The notes: a model not told the origin generated them from the sequence alone. DNA of 64,000 nt from Euhalothece natronophila Z-M001 (GCF_007904085.1 NZ_CP042326.1:434001-498000), one strand, 5' to 3'. Numbered from the stretch's first letter, positions 26,056 through 36,290 are shown. Numbers and translations are program-made.

Positions 26056-26740
26056 GATTCTGGGCTTGATAGAACGATAATTGTTGTACTTGCTGTTCCA
26101 AACTCTCAATGCGTTCAAGGAGAGAACGAATTGTTTTCACATCAGGATCAGGAAGTTTTCCGTGTTCAAGGGGACAACCGTAACCTGTCTTAGAAACAAT
26201 CCGCCCTGGAACTCCTACAACCGTGCAGTCATCTGGAACATCTTGCAGGACAATAGAACCAGCCCCAACTCGGACATAGTTCCCAATTTGGAGATTCCCT
26301 AAAATCTTTGCCCCTGCACCGACAACCACCTCTTGTCCAAGGGTGGGATGACGTTTTCCCGTTTCTTTACCCGTACCACCGAGGGTGACATTTTGATAAA
26401 TTAAACAATAATCCCCAACAATGGCAGTTTCACCAATAACCACTCCCATTCCGTGATCAATAAAGACCCCTTTTCCAATCGCAGCACCAGGATGAATTTC
26501 AATACCAGTGATAAATCTTCCGAAATGAGAGAGTAAACGGGGTAATAAAGGGAATCGCTTTTGCCAAAGCCAACTCGCCACCCGATGTAATATCAACGCA
26601 TGAACCCCAGGATAGCAGAGTAAAACCTCTAGCCAATTTTTGGCTGCAGGATCGCGATCAAAGATAATCTTCAAGTCTGTCGCGATCGCGAGCTTTGGAC
26701 TATTTTCTCGTTTACTAGGAATAGTGAATGATCGTTGCAT
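26033..26740 (-). CDS. nifP: Nif-associated serine O-acetyltransferase
   Basis: NifP (a CysE paralogue) makes O-acetylserine for cysteine, boosting sulfur supply to nitrogenase Fe-S assembly. The 235 residues show the left-handed beta-helix hexapeptide repeats ([51 protein letters not shown]) with the catalytic His/Asp region [12 protein letters not shown]. It is the first gene of the minus-strand nif operon; its upstream region faces nifB. Confidence 0.93.
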   Translation of the reverse strand: MQRSFTIPSKRENSPKLAIATDLKIIFDRDPAAKNWLEVLLCYPGVHALILHRVASWLWQKRFPLLPRLLSHFGRFITGIEIHPGAAIGKGVFIDHGMGVVIGETAIVGDYCLIYQNVTLGGTGKETGKRHPTLGQEVVVGAGAKILGNLQIGNYVRVGAGSIVLQDVPDDCTVVGVPGRIVSKTGYGCPLEHGKLPDPDVKTIRSLLERIESLEQQVQQLSFYQAQNHESINSS

Positions 26741-26852
26741 GACTTTTATCGGAGAGGTGAGCTGGTGTTTGCTCTCTATGTATATTGCTTATAGCAAGGA
26801 AGGATTAACGAGGTCTTGTCATCGCAAAAGGTTAGATTCATTAGGTTTATTA

Positions 26853-27331
26853 GATGTACTCATTAATTTGAAACCCCCTTGAAATAAGGATGTAAGACGG
26901 TAAAAAATTTTTTTGGGGGGATGGAGACGATTATTTTTCAGGGTAGGGGTGAGTCTCCTCAACTCAAGCCCCTAGTCTTTAAGACTTATTTAATACTTGC
27001 TTATAACTCTGACTAGCTGAGGAACTGATAGCAATACTTTAAAAATAAATTGGTACTCATAGATTTTTTTAAGGTTTTATAATAGAAGTCAGTATTTATC
27101 AATTTTGTAGTATTAGTTACTGTTTATTTTCAAAAAAAAAGAATTTTAATGTACTCATTTCTAGCAAACTGTTACATTAAATACAAGCGATAAAAGGAAA
27201 AGATAGTGAGTATAATAAACACTAGTCCTTTCAGAAATAAGCACTAGTCGCCATGGCGAAAAAACCCGTTACTTGTCCCAAAATAGATTTCTTTCCCTCG
27301 CCACAGCTAGTTTCTAAAGGGATGAGTACAT
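26853..27331. promoter_or_regulatory. Four copies of the TGAGTACAT motif between nifP and nifB
   Basis: ATGTACTCA occurs at 26853-26861 and 27149-27157, GGTACTCAT at 27052-27060, and the reverse form TGAGTACAT at 27323-27331. Three more copies lie upstream of cnfR. Across the rest of the window I noticed only one clear copy, inside the DAHP synthase gene, so the clustering is not what chance would give. Confidence 0.55.
27107..27120. promoter_or_regulatory. NtcA-type site GTA-N8-TAC upstream of nifB
   Basis: GTA at 27107-27109 and TAC at 27118-27120 match the NtcA consensus. A weaker GTT-N8-TAC follows at 27171-27184, 26 bases before TATAAT (27211-27216). That spacing is close to an NtcA-activated promoter for nifB. 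Confidence 0.45.
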
Positions 27332-27519
27332 TCTAATAAAATTAATAAACCTAACCAAGTACAAGTTTACCCTTTCTCAAAATAGCAACTGCTATAACTG
27401 ACCATAACGTTATCGAATATCTTTGAATTTAAACCTCAGAAAAACTGAGATTTTTATAATTATCATTCGATTTGTAGTTCTAGCTAACTTGTTACCTTGT
27501 ATTTGCGGAATTTAATTCA

Positions 27520-28947
27520 ATGTCACCAACTACTAACGAAAGTCTTAAAAGAGTAAGTAACGCAATCAAATCCTCATCAAACTGTGGAAGTGGTTGCAGT
27601 CCAGCAACTTCTCCTGAACTTGATCCGAAAGTTCAAGAAAGAGTTGAAAATCATCCCTGCTATAGCGAGGATGCTCATCATCACTATGCTCGGATGCACG
27701 TCGCTGTTGCCCCGGCTTGTAACATTCAGTGTAATTTTTGCAATCGCAAATATGATTGTGCCAATGAAAGTCGCCCGGGGGTCGTCAGTGAACTTCTTTC
27801 TCCAGAAGAAGCGGCTCATAAAGTGTTGGTAGTGGCTGGCCAAATTCCGCAAATGAGTGTTTTAGGAATCGCGGGCCCTGGCGATCCACTAGCAAACCCC
27901 AAAGAAACCTTCCGTACCTTTGAACTCGTCAAAGAAAAAGCCCCTGATATCAAACTTTGCTTATCCACTAATGGGCTTATGCTTCCCGATTACGTGGAAC
28001 GCATCAAAGAATTAGAAATTGATCATGTCACCATTACCATCAACATGATTGATCCCAAAATTGGGGCAGAAATTTATCCTTGGGTGCGCTATAACCGCAA
28101 GGGCTGGACAGGAGAAGAGGCTTCCAAAATTCTGCACGAACGGCAGATGGAAGGATTACAAGCCCTAAAAGAAGCAGATATTCTCTGCAAAGTTAACTCA
28201 GTGATGATTCCGGGGATTAATGATCAACATCTGGCGGAAGTCGATGAAGTCGTCCGCGCTAAAGGAGCATTTATTCACAATATCATGCCTCTGGTTTCTG
28301 CTCCTGAACATGGCACTCACTTTGGGTTAATTGGACAAAGAGGCCCCACCCCCAAAGAACTTAAAACCCTACAAGATAATTGTTCTGGGAATATGAAAAT
28401 GATGCGTCACTGTCGTCAGTGTCGCGCTGATGCCGTGGGCTTACTTGGGGAAGATCGCTCTAAGGAATTTACCAAAGAGAAAATGCTGGAGATGACCCCA
28501 GAATACAATCTGGAAAAACGCCAAGAAGTTCATGCTGACATCAAGCACATTCAAGATGCCATGAAAACGGCAAAAGCAGAAAAAGTCACTGCTAATAAGC
28601 AACGAGGAGAAAAAATATTAGTCGCTGTAGCCACTAAAGGCGGTGGCGTTGTTAATCAGCATTTTGGTCATGCCAAAGAGTTCCAAATTTTTGAAGTTGA
28701 TGGCGTAGAAGCCAACTTCGTGGGACATCGTAAGGTTGATCATTACTGTCAAGGGGGTTACGGCGAAGAAGCAACCCTCAACAACATTATTGAGACCATC
28801 CAAGACTGTAAAGCTGTTCTTGCCCTCAAAATTGGTGATTGTCCCCAAGACTTTCTACAAAAAGCTGGCGTTCAGCCGGTTGAAGGTTACGACACCATTA
28901 ATGCTTTAGCGTTGAAATTCTACGAAGAATCTATGGTTAGTCATTAG
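27520..28947 (+). CDS. nifB: FeMo-cofactor biosynthesis radical SAM protein NifB
   Basis: NifB fuses two 4Fe-4S clusters and adds the central carbon and a sulfur to make NifB-co, the FeMo-co precursor. The 475 residues show the radical SAM cluster motif [14 protein letters not shown] near residue 70, [11 protein letters not shown], and a C-terminal NifX-like domain (from about 365; [20 protein letters not shown]) for cofactor binding. The last residues MVSH and the TAG stop are read from heptad-repeat DNA. The ribosome binding site is weak. Confidence 0.97.
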   Translation: MSPTTNESLKRVSNAIKSSSNCGSGCSPATSPELDPKVQERVENHPCYSEDAHHHYARMHVAVAPACNIQCNFCNRKYDCANESRPGVVSELLSPEEAAHKVLVVAGQIPQMSVLGIAGPGDPLANPKETFRTFELVKEKAPDIKLCLSTNGLMLPDYVERIKELEIDHVTITINMIDPKIGAEIYPWVRYNRKGWTGEEASKILHERQMEGLQALKEADILCKVNSVMIPGINDQHLAEVDEVVRAKGAFIHNIMPLVSAPEHGTHFGLIGQRGPTPKELKTLQDNCSGNMKMMRHCRQCRADAVGLLGEDRSKEFTKEKMLEMTPEYNLEKRQEVHADIKHIQDAMKTAKAEKVTANKQRGEKILVAVATKGGGVVNQHFGHAKEFQIFEVDGVEANFVGHRKVDHYCQGGYGEEATLNNIIETIQDCKAVLALKIGDCPQDFLQKAGVQPVEGYDTINALALKFYEESMVSH

Positions 28948-29055
28948 TCATTAGTCATCAGTCATTGGTCACTGGTTTACGAAGGATAAAGGACGAAGGA
29001 CAAAGGACGAAGGACAAAGGACAAAGGACAAACAACAAAGGACAAATAATAAAGG
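28937..29055 (+). repeat. Heptad-repeat spacer between nifB and fdxN
   Basis: Six or so TTAGTCA/TTGGTCA units come first, giving the nifB stop; then GGTTTACGAAGGA; then many AAAGGAC/GAAGGAC/AAACAAC units up to the fdxN ribosome binding site (AAAGGAG). It is one of the longest copies in the window. Confidence 0.9.
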
Positions 29056-29064
29056 AGAAAAACA

Positions 29065-29421
29065 ATGAGTTATGTAATTTCTGACAACTGTATTGCTTGT
29101 GGTAGCTGTTTATCCCAATGCCCCACCGGAGCCATTAGCCAAAATGATAACGGTAAATTTGCGATTGATCCTAATGCTTGTAACCACTGTGTTGGCTTTT
29201 ATGGTGTTCCCCAATGTATGTCAGTTTGCCCAACCAAAGATAGCTGTAGTCCCAGTCTCGCAAGTGTGATTCCAGCAACAGAAGGGAAATATTGGGATCG
29301 CTGGTTTGGGACTTATGAGCATTTGACTGCGCGACTCCAAGCCAAACAAGAAACCCGATATTGGCAAAATTGGTTTGATGTTTATTCCGAAAAATTAGAA
29401 CGCTTAATGGTTAGTCATTAG
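29065..29421 (+). CDS. fdxN: Nif-cluster 4Fe-4S ferredoxin FdxN
   Basis: This 118-residue bacterial-type ferredoxin has two cluster motifs, CIACGSCLSQCPTGAIS near residue 9 and CNHCVGFYGVPQCMSVCP near residue 39, plus a C-terminal tail with a WDRWFGTYEHL / WQNWFDVYSEKL repeat. FdxN lies between nifB and nifS in cyanobacterial clusters and is thought to supply electrons for NifB. The last four residues (MVSH) and stop come from the heptad repeat. Confidence 0.93.
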   Translation: MSYVISDNCIACGSCLSQCPTGAISQNDNGKFAIDPNACNHCVGFYGVPQCMSVCPTKDSCSPSLASVIPATEGKYWDRWFGTYEHLTARLQAKQETRYWQNWFDVYSEKLERLMVSH

Positions 29422-29460
29422 TCATTGGTCATTAGTCGTTTATTTGCAAACAACAAAGGA
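29411..29460 (+). repeat. Heptad-repeat spacer between fdxN and nifS
   Basis: A short copy: TTAGTCATTAG units including the fdxN stop, then GCAAACAACAAAGGA before nifS. Confidence 0.85.
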
Positions 29461-29470
29461 TACCAGAGAA

Positions 29471-30670
29471 ATGAATGAGCCGATTTATTTTGATAATAAT
29501 GCCACCACCAAAATAGATGAAGAGGTCATCGCAACGATGCTTCCTTATCTCCAGACCTATTATGGAAACCCCTCTAGTATGCACACCTTCGGCGGACAAG
29601 TCGGTCGCGCTGTCAGAGAGGCAAGAGGTCAGGTTGCGTCTTTACTCGGGGCGCAGGAATCAGAAATTATCTTTACCAGTTGTGGCACAGAAGGGGATAA
29701 TGCGGCTATTCTCGCAGCCCTCAAAGCCCAGCCGAATAAAAAACAGATTATTACCACTAAGGTAGAACATCCTGCGGTTTTAAATCTGTGTCGAAAACTG
29801 GAAAAAGAGGGCTATGTTGTTACCTATCTTGGAGTTGATAGTAAAGGTCAACTTGATTTAGGGGAACTAGAAGCCGCCTTAACCAATGACACAGCCGTTG
29901 TTTCCATTATGTATGCGAACAACGAAACTGGCGTAGTCTTTCCCATTGAAGAAATTGGACAGCGAGTTAAGGCGTATGGGGCTTTATTTCATGTGGATGC
30001 GGTGCAAGCCGTGGGAAAAATTCCCTTCAATTTAGAAACCAGTTCCATTGATTTCCTGACTCTCTCTGGTCACAAAATTCATGCCCCAAAAGGAATTGGC
30101 GCGTTATATGTTCGTAAAGGTGTGCGCTTTCGTCCCCATTTGATTGGAGGACATCAAGAACGAGGGCGTAGAGGGGGAACGGAAAATGTCCCTGCGATTG
30201 TGGCGCTGGGAAAAGCCGCAGAACTGGCTAGAAAACATTTACCGAGTGTTGCTGAAGAACAGCGTTTACGGGACAAGTTAGAACAAGGCATTCTGGCGAC
30301 TATTCCTGATGCTGCGGTGAATGGAGATCCGATTAACCGTTTACCGAATACCAGCAATATTGGTTTTAAGTACATCGAAGGAGAAGCAATTTTACTGTCT
30401 CTTGATCAATATGGGATTTGTGCATCTTCTGGTTCGGCTTGTACGTCCGGGTCGCTTGAACCGTCTCATGTTCTTCAGGCGTTAGGGCTTCCTTATACCG
30501 TTTTACATGGTTCAATTCGGTTTAGTCTTTCTCGCTTTACCACCGAAGCAGAAATCGATCGCGCTTTAGATGTTTTACCCAGAATTATCAATCGTCTCCG
30601 CGACCTCTCTCCTTTTAATAATGACAATGCGGACTGGTTAAAAGAACAGTCATTAGCGGTTAGTCATTAG
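29471..30670 (+). CDS. nifS: Cysteine desulfurase NifS
   Basis: NifS is the PLP enzyme that takes sulfur from cysteine for NifU. I start at 29471 (MNEPIYFDNNATTKIDEEV), nine codons inside the longest frame, where the family begins. The 399 residues show the PLP Lys in LSGHKIHAPKGIGALYV, the catalytic Cys region CASSGSACTSGSLEPSHVLQ, and HVDAVQAVGKIP. The C-terminal residues AVSH and the stop are read from the heptad repeat. Confidence 0.96.
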   Translation: MNEPIYFDNNATTKIDEEVIATMLPYLQTYYGNPSSMHTFGGQVGRAVREARGQVASLLGAQESEIIFTSCGTEGDNAAILAALKAQPNKKQIITTKVEHPAVLNLCRKLEKEGYVVTYLGVDSKGQLDLGELEAALTNDTAVVSIMYANNETGVVFPIEEIGQRVKAYGALFHVDAVQAVGKIPFNLETSSIDFLTLSGHKIHAPKGIGALYVRKGVRFRPHLIGGHQERGRRGGTENVPAIVALGKAAELARKHLPSVAEEQRLRDKLEQGILATIPDAAVNGDPINRLPNTSNIGFKYIEGEAILLSLDQYGICASSGSACTSGSLEPSHVLQALGLPYTVLHGSIRFSLSRFTTEAEIDRALDVLPRIINRLRDLSPFNNDNADWLKEQSLAVSH

Positions 30671-30769
30671 TTATTGGTCATTGGTCATTGGTCATTAGTC
30701 ATTAGTCATTGGTTTACAAACAAAGGACGAAGGACAAACAACAAAGGACAAACAACAAAGGACAAAATC
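30660..30769 (+). repeat. Heptad-repeat spacer between nifS and nifU
   Basis: About eight TTAGTCA/TTGGTCA-type units are followed by GGTTTACAAACAAAGGACGA and repeated AAACAACAAAGGAC units. The last AAAGGAC lies seven bases before the nifU ATG. Confidence 0.9.
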
Positions 30770-31642
30770 ATGTGGGACTATACAGAAAAAGTTATGGAAT
30801 ACTTCCATCATCCTCGTAATCAAGGAGCGATTACTGAGCAAAAGGAAGGAGAAAAAATTGTTACTGGGGAAGTAGGAAGTATTGCTTGTGGTGATGCTTT
30901 AAAGCTTCATCTCAAAATTGATGAGGCAACAAAAACGATTGCTGAAGCAACCTTTCAAACCTTTGGTTGTGCTAGCGCGATCGCGTCTTCTTCAGCGTTA
31001 ACTGAACTCTTAAAAGGAAAAACAGTCGAAGAAGCCCTCAACGTTACCAATCACGAAATTACCGAATTTCTAGGGGGATTGCCTGAAGAAAAAATGCACT
31101 GCTCTGTTATGGGGCAAGAAGCCTTAGAAGCAGCCATTTATAACTACAAGGGGATTCCTCTAGATAATCACGAAGAATCTGAAGGAAATATTATATGTAG
31201 CTGTTTTGGTATCTCTGATACAAAAATTAAGCGTGTTATTCGTGATAATAAAATAACAACCGCAGAACAAGTTACAAACTATGTGAAAGCGGGAGGCGGT
31301 TGCAGCACTTGTTTACCAGAAATAGATGATATTCTTGCTGAAATTGCCACAGAAGAAGAAAAAAGTCTAGAAGTTGCAAACAAGATTCGTACGCAACCAG
31401 CCGTCTTAACAAACCTGCAAAAAATCAACCTAATTCAGCAGGTTATCACCGAACAAATTCGACCCATCTTAATTGAAGATGGCGGTGATTTAGAACTATT
31501 TGATGTCGAAGGCGATGTGGTTAAAGTAATTCTTAAAGGAGCTTGCGATGGCTGTGCTTCCTCCACAGAAACTTTAAAAAATGCCATTGAAAATACACTC
31601 CAAGAAGCCATTTTACCCACTCTCACTGTAGAAGCTGTCTAA
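30770..31642 (+). CDS. nifU: Fe-S cluster scaffold NifU
   Basis: NifU assembles [4Fe-4S] clusters for NifH, NifB and other Nif proteins. The 290 residues have all three modules: the IscU-like domain with Cys in IACGDAL, TFGCASAI and KMHCSVMG; the central [2Fe-2S] BFD-like module (IICSCFGISD, GGGCSTCLPEI); and the C-terminal Nfu domain (GACDGCASS). I start at 30770 (MWDYTEKVMEYF); the upstream extension of the frame translates repeat DNA. Confidence 0.96.
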   Translation: MWDYTEKVMEYFHHPRNQGAITEQKEGEKIVTGEVGSIACGDALKLHLKIDEATKTIAEATFQTFGCASAIASSSALTELLKGKTVEEALNVTNHEITEFLGGLPEEKMHCSVMGQEALEAAIYNYKGIPLDNHEESEGNIICSCFGISDTKIKRVIRDNKITTAEQVTNYVKAGGGCSTCLPEIDDILAEIATEEEKSLEVANKIRTQPAVLTNLQKINLIQQVITEQIRPILIEDGGDLELFDVEGDVVKVILKGACDGCASSTETLKNAIENTLQEAILPTLTVEAV

Positions 31643-31756
31643 CCTAATGTTTTTATCAATTTTCTTTCCCCATAATCCCTATCAGTTGCGAGAGCGACCC
31701 CCGCCGCTCCTAAGAAATCAAACCCAATTGACACTTGATTTTTCTAAAATTTGTAA

Positions 31757-32659
<903 letters not shown>

Positions 32660-32673
32660 CTAAATAGCATTTT

Positions 32674-32709
32674 GAGGGAAGAGAAGGAATGGCACTTCCT
32701 CTCTCCCCT
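32674..32709 (+). promoter_or_regulatory. Stem-loop between nifH and nifD
   Basis: GAGGGAAGAGAAGGAA and TTCCTCTCTCCCC can pair with one bulge across a six-base loop, 15 bases after the nifH stop. A stem-loop here is known in other nif clusters to stabilise the abundant nifH transcript and thin the downstream message; here the role is inferred. Confidence 0.55.
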
Positions 32710-32747
32710 TCTTAAAACTAAATCCAACATCTAGTAAGGATAATACT

Positions 32748-34211
32748 ATGTCAACTAAAGAAAGAAATCAAGAAGTAATCAAAGAGGTTCTGGAAGGCTA
32801 TCCAGAGAAAGCTGGTAAACGGCGAAGTAAACATATTGGCACTTACGAAGAAGCAAAATCTGGCGAAGAAGGAAAATCAGGCTGCGACGTTAAATCCAAC
32901 AAGAAATCACTGCCTGGAGTCATGACTGCCCGTGGTTGCTCCTTTGCTGGCGCAAAAGGGGTAGTTTGGGGCCCAGTTAAAGATATGGTTCATGTCAGTC
33001 ATGGGCCAGTGGGTTGTGGTTACTACTCTTGGGCAGGTCGTCGGAACTACTACACTGGCTATACCGGGGTAGATACCTTTGGCACTATGCAATTCACCTC
33101 TGACTTCCAAGAAAAAGATATTGTCTTTGGGGGTGATAAAAAACTGGCTAAACTCATTGATGAAGCCGAAACCCTATTTCCTCTGAATCAAGGAACAACC
33201 GTTGAGTCAGAATGTCCAGTCGGGCTAATTGGGGATGATATTGAAGCCGTCGCCCGTGCCAAAGGCAAAGAAACAGGTAAGCCCGTCGTTCCAGTTCGTT
33301 GTGAAGGTTTCCGAGGGGTTTCTCAATCCTTAGGACACCACATTGCTAATGATAGCGTTCGGGATTGGATTTACCCCAAAGCCGACGAGTATCGCAAACT
33401 GCAAGACGGATTTGAGTCCACCCCTTATGATGTCAACATTATCGGAGACTATAACATCGGTGGGGATGCTTGGCCGAGTCGGCTCTTACTAGAAGCCATT
33501 GGCTTGCGCGTCATTAGCCAATTTTCTGGCGATGGCTCTTTTAATGAAGTGACAATGAGCCCCTTGGCTAAACTCAATCTCATCCACTGTTATCGGTCAA
33601 TGAACTATCTCTGCCGACACATGGAAGAGGAATATGGCATTCCTTGGATGGAATACAACTTATTCGGCCCAACCTACATTGCTAAGTCTCTGCGAGAAAT
33701 TGCGGCTCAATTTGACGAAACCATCCAAGCAAATGCAGAGCGTGTTATTCAGGAATATCAAGCGTCTATGGACGCAGTTTTGGCAGAATATCGTCCGCGC
33801 CTAGAAGGGAAAAAAGTGATGATGATGGTGGGTGGACTTCGCCCCCGTCACGTTATTCCAGCGTTTGAAGACTTGGGCATGGAAGTGATTGGAACTGGTT
33901 ATGAGTTTGGGCATAACGATGACTACAAACTAACCAGTGAATACCTAAAAGACGGAACGCTCATCTACGACGATGTCAGCGGTTATGAATTTGAGGAATT
34001 TGCCAAAAAGCTCAAGCCCGATCTGATTGCTGCAGGGATTAAAGAGAAGTATGTCTTCCAAAAAATGGCACTTCCCTTCCGTCAAATGCACTCTTGGGAT
34101 TATTCCGGACCTTATCACGGCTATCACGGCTTTGCTGTCTTCGCTCGGGATATGGATTTAGCGATTAATAACCCCACTTGGAGTTTAATCGAAAATCCTT
34201 GGTCGAATTAG
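32748..34211 (+). CDS. nifD: Nitrogenase molybdenum-iron protein alpha chain
   Basis: NifD carries FeMo-co and shares the P-cluster with NifK. The 487 residues show the P-cluster Cys in [25 protein letters not shown] and [15 protein letters not shown], and the FeMo-co ligands Cys (about residue 280) and His near the C-terminus ([15 protein letters not shown]). It is continuous: no nifD excision element as in some Anabaena strains. Its stop (AAT TAG) opens the heptad-repeat spacer. Confidence 0.98.
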   Translation: MSTKERNQEVIKEVLEGYPEKAGKRRSKHIGTYEEAKSGEEGKSGCDVKSNKKSLPGVMTARGCSFAGAKGVVWGPVKDMVHVSHGPVGCGYYSWAGRRNYYTGYTGVDTFGTMQFTSDFQEKDIVFGGDKKLAKLIDEAETLFPLNQGTTVESECPVGLIGDDIEAVARAKGKETGKPVVPVRCEGFRGVSQSLGHHIANDSVRDWIYPKADEYRKLQDGFESTPYDVNIIGDYNIGGDAWPSRLLLEAIGLRVISQFSGDGSFNEVTMSPLAKLNLIHCYRSMNYLCRHMEEEYGIPWMEYNLFGPTYIAKSLREIAAQFDETIQANAERVIQEYQASMDAVLAEYRPRLEGKKVMMMVGGLRPRHVIPAFEDLGMEVIGTGYEFGHNDDYKLTSEYLKDGTLIYDDVSGYEFEEFAKKLKPDLIAAGIKEKYVFQKMALPFRQMHSWDYSGPYHGYHGFAVFARDMDLAINNPTWSLIENPWSN

Positions 34212-34315
34212 TCATTAGTCATTGGTCATTAGTCATTAGTCATTGGTCATTAGTCATTAGTCATTGGGCTACAAACAACAAAGGACGAAGGACAAAGGAC
34301 AAACAGCAAAGGCTA
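34207..34315 (+). repeat. Heptad-repeat spacer between nifD and nifK
   Basis: Repeated TTAGTCA/TTGGTCA units follow the nifD stop, then GGGCTACAAACAACAAAGGA and further GAAGGAC/AAAGGAC units. After it a 40-base unique stretch with AAAAGGT precedes nifK. Confidence 0.9.
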
Positions 34316-34355
34316 ATGACCCACAAACAAGCAACATTACAAAAGGTAAACTGTC

Positions 34356-35948
34356 ATGACACAGAACAACAACGAAAATACGCAAAATTCTACTACCTCT
34401 GCCCCTTCTAATATCCCTTCTAACCCCCATGAAGTTCAGGATCACTTTGACTTATTTCACACTGATCCTTATCAGAAGCTATTTGAATACAAGCGCCAGT
34501 TTGAAGGGGCACATAGTCAGGAAAAAATTGAAGAAGTTGCTGAATGGACAAAAAGTTGGGACTATCGCGAGAAAAATTTTGCTCGGGAAGCCTTAACGAT
34601 TAATCCTGCTAAAGCCTGTCAACCCTTAGGTGCATTATTCGTGGCCTCAGGCTTTGAAGGAACACTTCCCTATAGCCACGGCTCTCAAGGCTGTGTTGCT
34701 TATTTCCGTACCCATCTCGCTCGGAACTATAAAGAACCGTTTCAAGCTGTTTCTTCTTCTATGACTGAAGATGCAGCAGTTTTTGGGGGCTATAGCAACA
34801 TGAAGGATGGGCTTGCTAACTCCTATACCCTTTATGAGCCAAAAATGATTGCTTTGTGTACCACTTGCATGGCAGAAGTAATTGGGGATGATTTAGGCGG
34901 CTTTATCGAAAACGCCAAGCATGAGGCGGCGATTCCTGCAGAAGTTCCTGTTCCTTATGCTCATACTCCCAGTTTTGTTGGTTCTCACCTAACTGGTTAT
35001 GACAATATGCTCAAGTCGATCTTAAGTTGTCTCACGAAGGGCAAAGAACCAGAAACCAGTAATGGCAAGTATAACTTTAACTTAGGATTTGACCCTTATA
35101 TTGGCAATATTCGGGAACTGAAACGAATCCTACAGTTATTTGATCTTGATTACACGATCCTTTCTGATAATGCGGATACATTTGATTCTCCCAATACAGG
35201 GGACTTCCAAATGTATAATGGCTTAACCAGCCTCGATGATACCGCCGATAGCATTAACGCTGAAGGAACGTTCTTCTTCCAAAAACATACAACTCCTAAA
35301 ACCCAAGAATATATTGAGGAGAAATGGGGTCAAGAAACCTTTAATTTCCGTCCCTTTGGTATTCGTGGAACTGATGAATTTATCACCAAATTATCCGAAA
35401 TTACTGGTAAATCAGTGCCACAAGAACTGGTAGAAGAACGCGGTCGCGCTGTCGATGCAATTACTGATTCTCAAGCCTGGATTCATGGTAAGCGTGTGGC
35501 CCTTTATGGCGATCCTGATCATGTTTTTGGACTGGTGAATTTCTTGTTGGAATTAGGGGCTGAACCCGTTCATATTGTTGTTACTAACAGTAATAACAAG
35601 TTTGAAAAAGAATTACAGGAAGTTTTGGATGCAAGCATGTATGGCCAAAAGGCAACAATTTGGGGTAAAAAAGACCTCTGGCATCTGCGGAGCTTAATGT
35701 TTACTGAACCTGTAGATTTATTAATTGGTAATTCTTACGGGAAGTATCTCTGGCGCGATACAGAAACCCCTCTGGTTCGCATTGGTTATCCGATTTTTGA
35801 TCGCCACCACATGCACCGTTATGAAACCTTGGGCTATCGTGGCGCGATTAATCTTCATAACTGGATTGTGAATACGATTCTTGACGAATTAGATCGGAAA
35901 ACGATTGTCAGTGGTAAGACTGATATTTCCTTCGACTTGATTCGTTAA
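34356..35948 (+). CDS. nifK: Nitrogenase molybdenum-iron protein beta chain
   Basis: NifK shares the P-cluster with NifD and forms the alpha2beta2 dinitrogenase. The 530 residues show the P-cluster Cys in NPAKACQPLGAL, SHGSQGCVAYFR and ALCTTCMAEVIGDDL with GYDNM and FGLVNFLLELGAEPVH. The first 30 residues are Asn/Ser/Thr-rich and form the variable N-terminus. The preceding open frame across the spacer is just translated repeat DNA. Confidence 0.98.
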   Translation: MTQNNNENTQNSTTSAPSNIPSNPHEVQDHFDLFHTDPYQKLFEYKRQFEGAHSQEKIEEVAEWTKSWDYREKNFAREALTINPAKACQPLGALFVASGFEGTLPYSHGSQGCVAYFRTHLARNYKEPFQAVSSSMTEDAAVFGGYSNMKDGLANSYTLYEPKMIALCTTCMAEVIGDDLGGFIENAKHEAAIPAEVPVPYAHTPSFVGSHLTGYDNMLKSILSCLTKGKEPETSNGKYNFNLGFDPYIGNIRELKRILQLFDLDYTILSDNADTFDSPNTGDFQMYNGLTSLDDTADSINAEGTFFFQKHTTPKTQEYIEEKWGQETFNFRPFGIRGTDEFITKLSEITGKSVPQELVEERGRAVDAITDSQAWIHGKRVALYGDPDHVFGLVNFLLELGAEPVHIVVTNSNNKFEKELQEVLDASMYGQKATIWGKKDLWHLRSLMFTEPVDLLIGNSYGKYLWRDTETPLVRIGYPIFDRHHMHRYETLGYRGAINLHNWIVNTILDELDRKTIVSGKTDISFDLIR

Positions 35949-36029
35949 ATTTTCCATCATTGGTCATTTGTCTTTGGTAATGCCGACAAATGATCAATGA
36001 ATCAATCGCTAAGAACAGAGGAGAAAATC

Positions 36030-36290
36030 ATGAAACTGGATGAAGTAGAACTCAATCGGGAACCAGATTTTGAACTGGATTCTAAAGTAAAACTCCGTAA
36101 AAATATTCGCAATGATGGCACATTCCCAGGTGCAGAAGTTGGGGAAACCATTGCTAAAAAAGGTGAGGAAGGATATGTCATTGGAGTTGGAACTTTTTTA
36201 CAAACTGCTTATGTCTATTCAATTCATTTTTTAAGCACAGGAAAAGTCGTCGGTTGCTTAGGGAAAGAACTGGAACAGGCCGGTGGTTAA
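36030..36290 (+). CDS. nifZ: NifZ domain protein
   Basis: NifZ helps P-cluster maturation of NifDK. The 86-residue form (MKLDEVELNREPDFELDSKV, then GTFPGAEVGETIAKKGEEGY and VVGCLGKELE) is typical of the family. The start at 36030 follows AGAGGAG; the frame extends eleven codons upstream. Its position between nifK and nifE is less usual than next to nifV and nifT. Confidence 0.88.
   Translation: MKLDEVELNREPDFELDSKVKLRKNIRNDGTFPGAEVGETIAKKGEEGYVIGVGTFLQTAYVYSIHFLSTGKVVGCLGKELEQAGG

Larger units (their letters stand above)
26741..27519. promoter_or_regulatory. Divergent nifP-nifB regulatory region
   Basis: This 779-base stretch has no gene that I can see and lies between two divergent nif operons. 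It holds four TACTCA/GAGTAC motifs (26853-26861, 27052-27060, 27149-27157, 27323-27331), a full NtcA-type site (27107-27120), and a TATAAT box at 27211. The region 26880-27000 is otherwise featureless. A CnfR-responsive element in the same intergenic region was reported in Leptolyngbya. Confidence 0.6.

Noticed and set aside
27577-27852. Frames on both strands within the nifB start
   Set aside because: Shadows of the nifB radical SAM region; no ribosome binding site and no family pattern.
32748-34211. A nifD excision element as in some heterocystous strains
   Set aside because: nifD is continuous and full length with all cluster ligands.
34178-34411. A 77-residue frame between nifD and nifK
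   Set aside because: It is a translation of the heptad repeat (repeated VISHWSL) and overlaps nifD and nifK in another frame.
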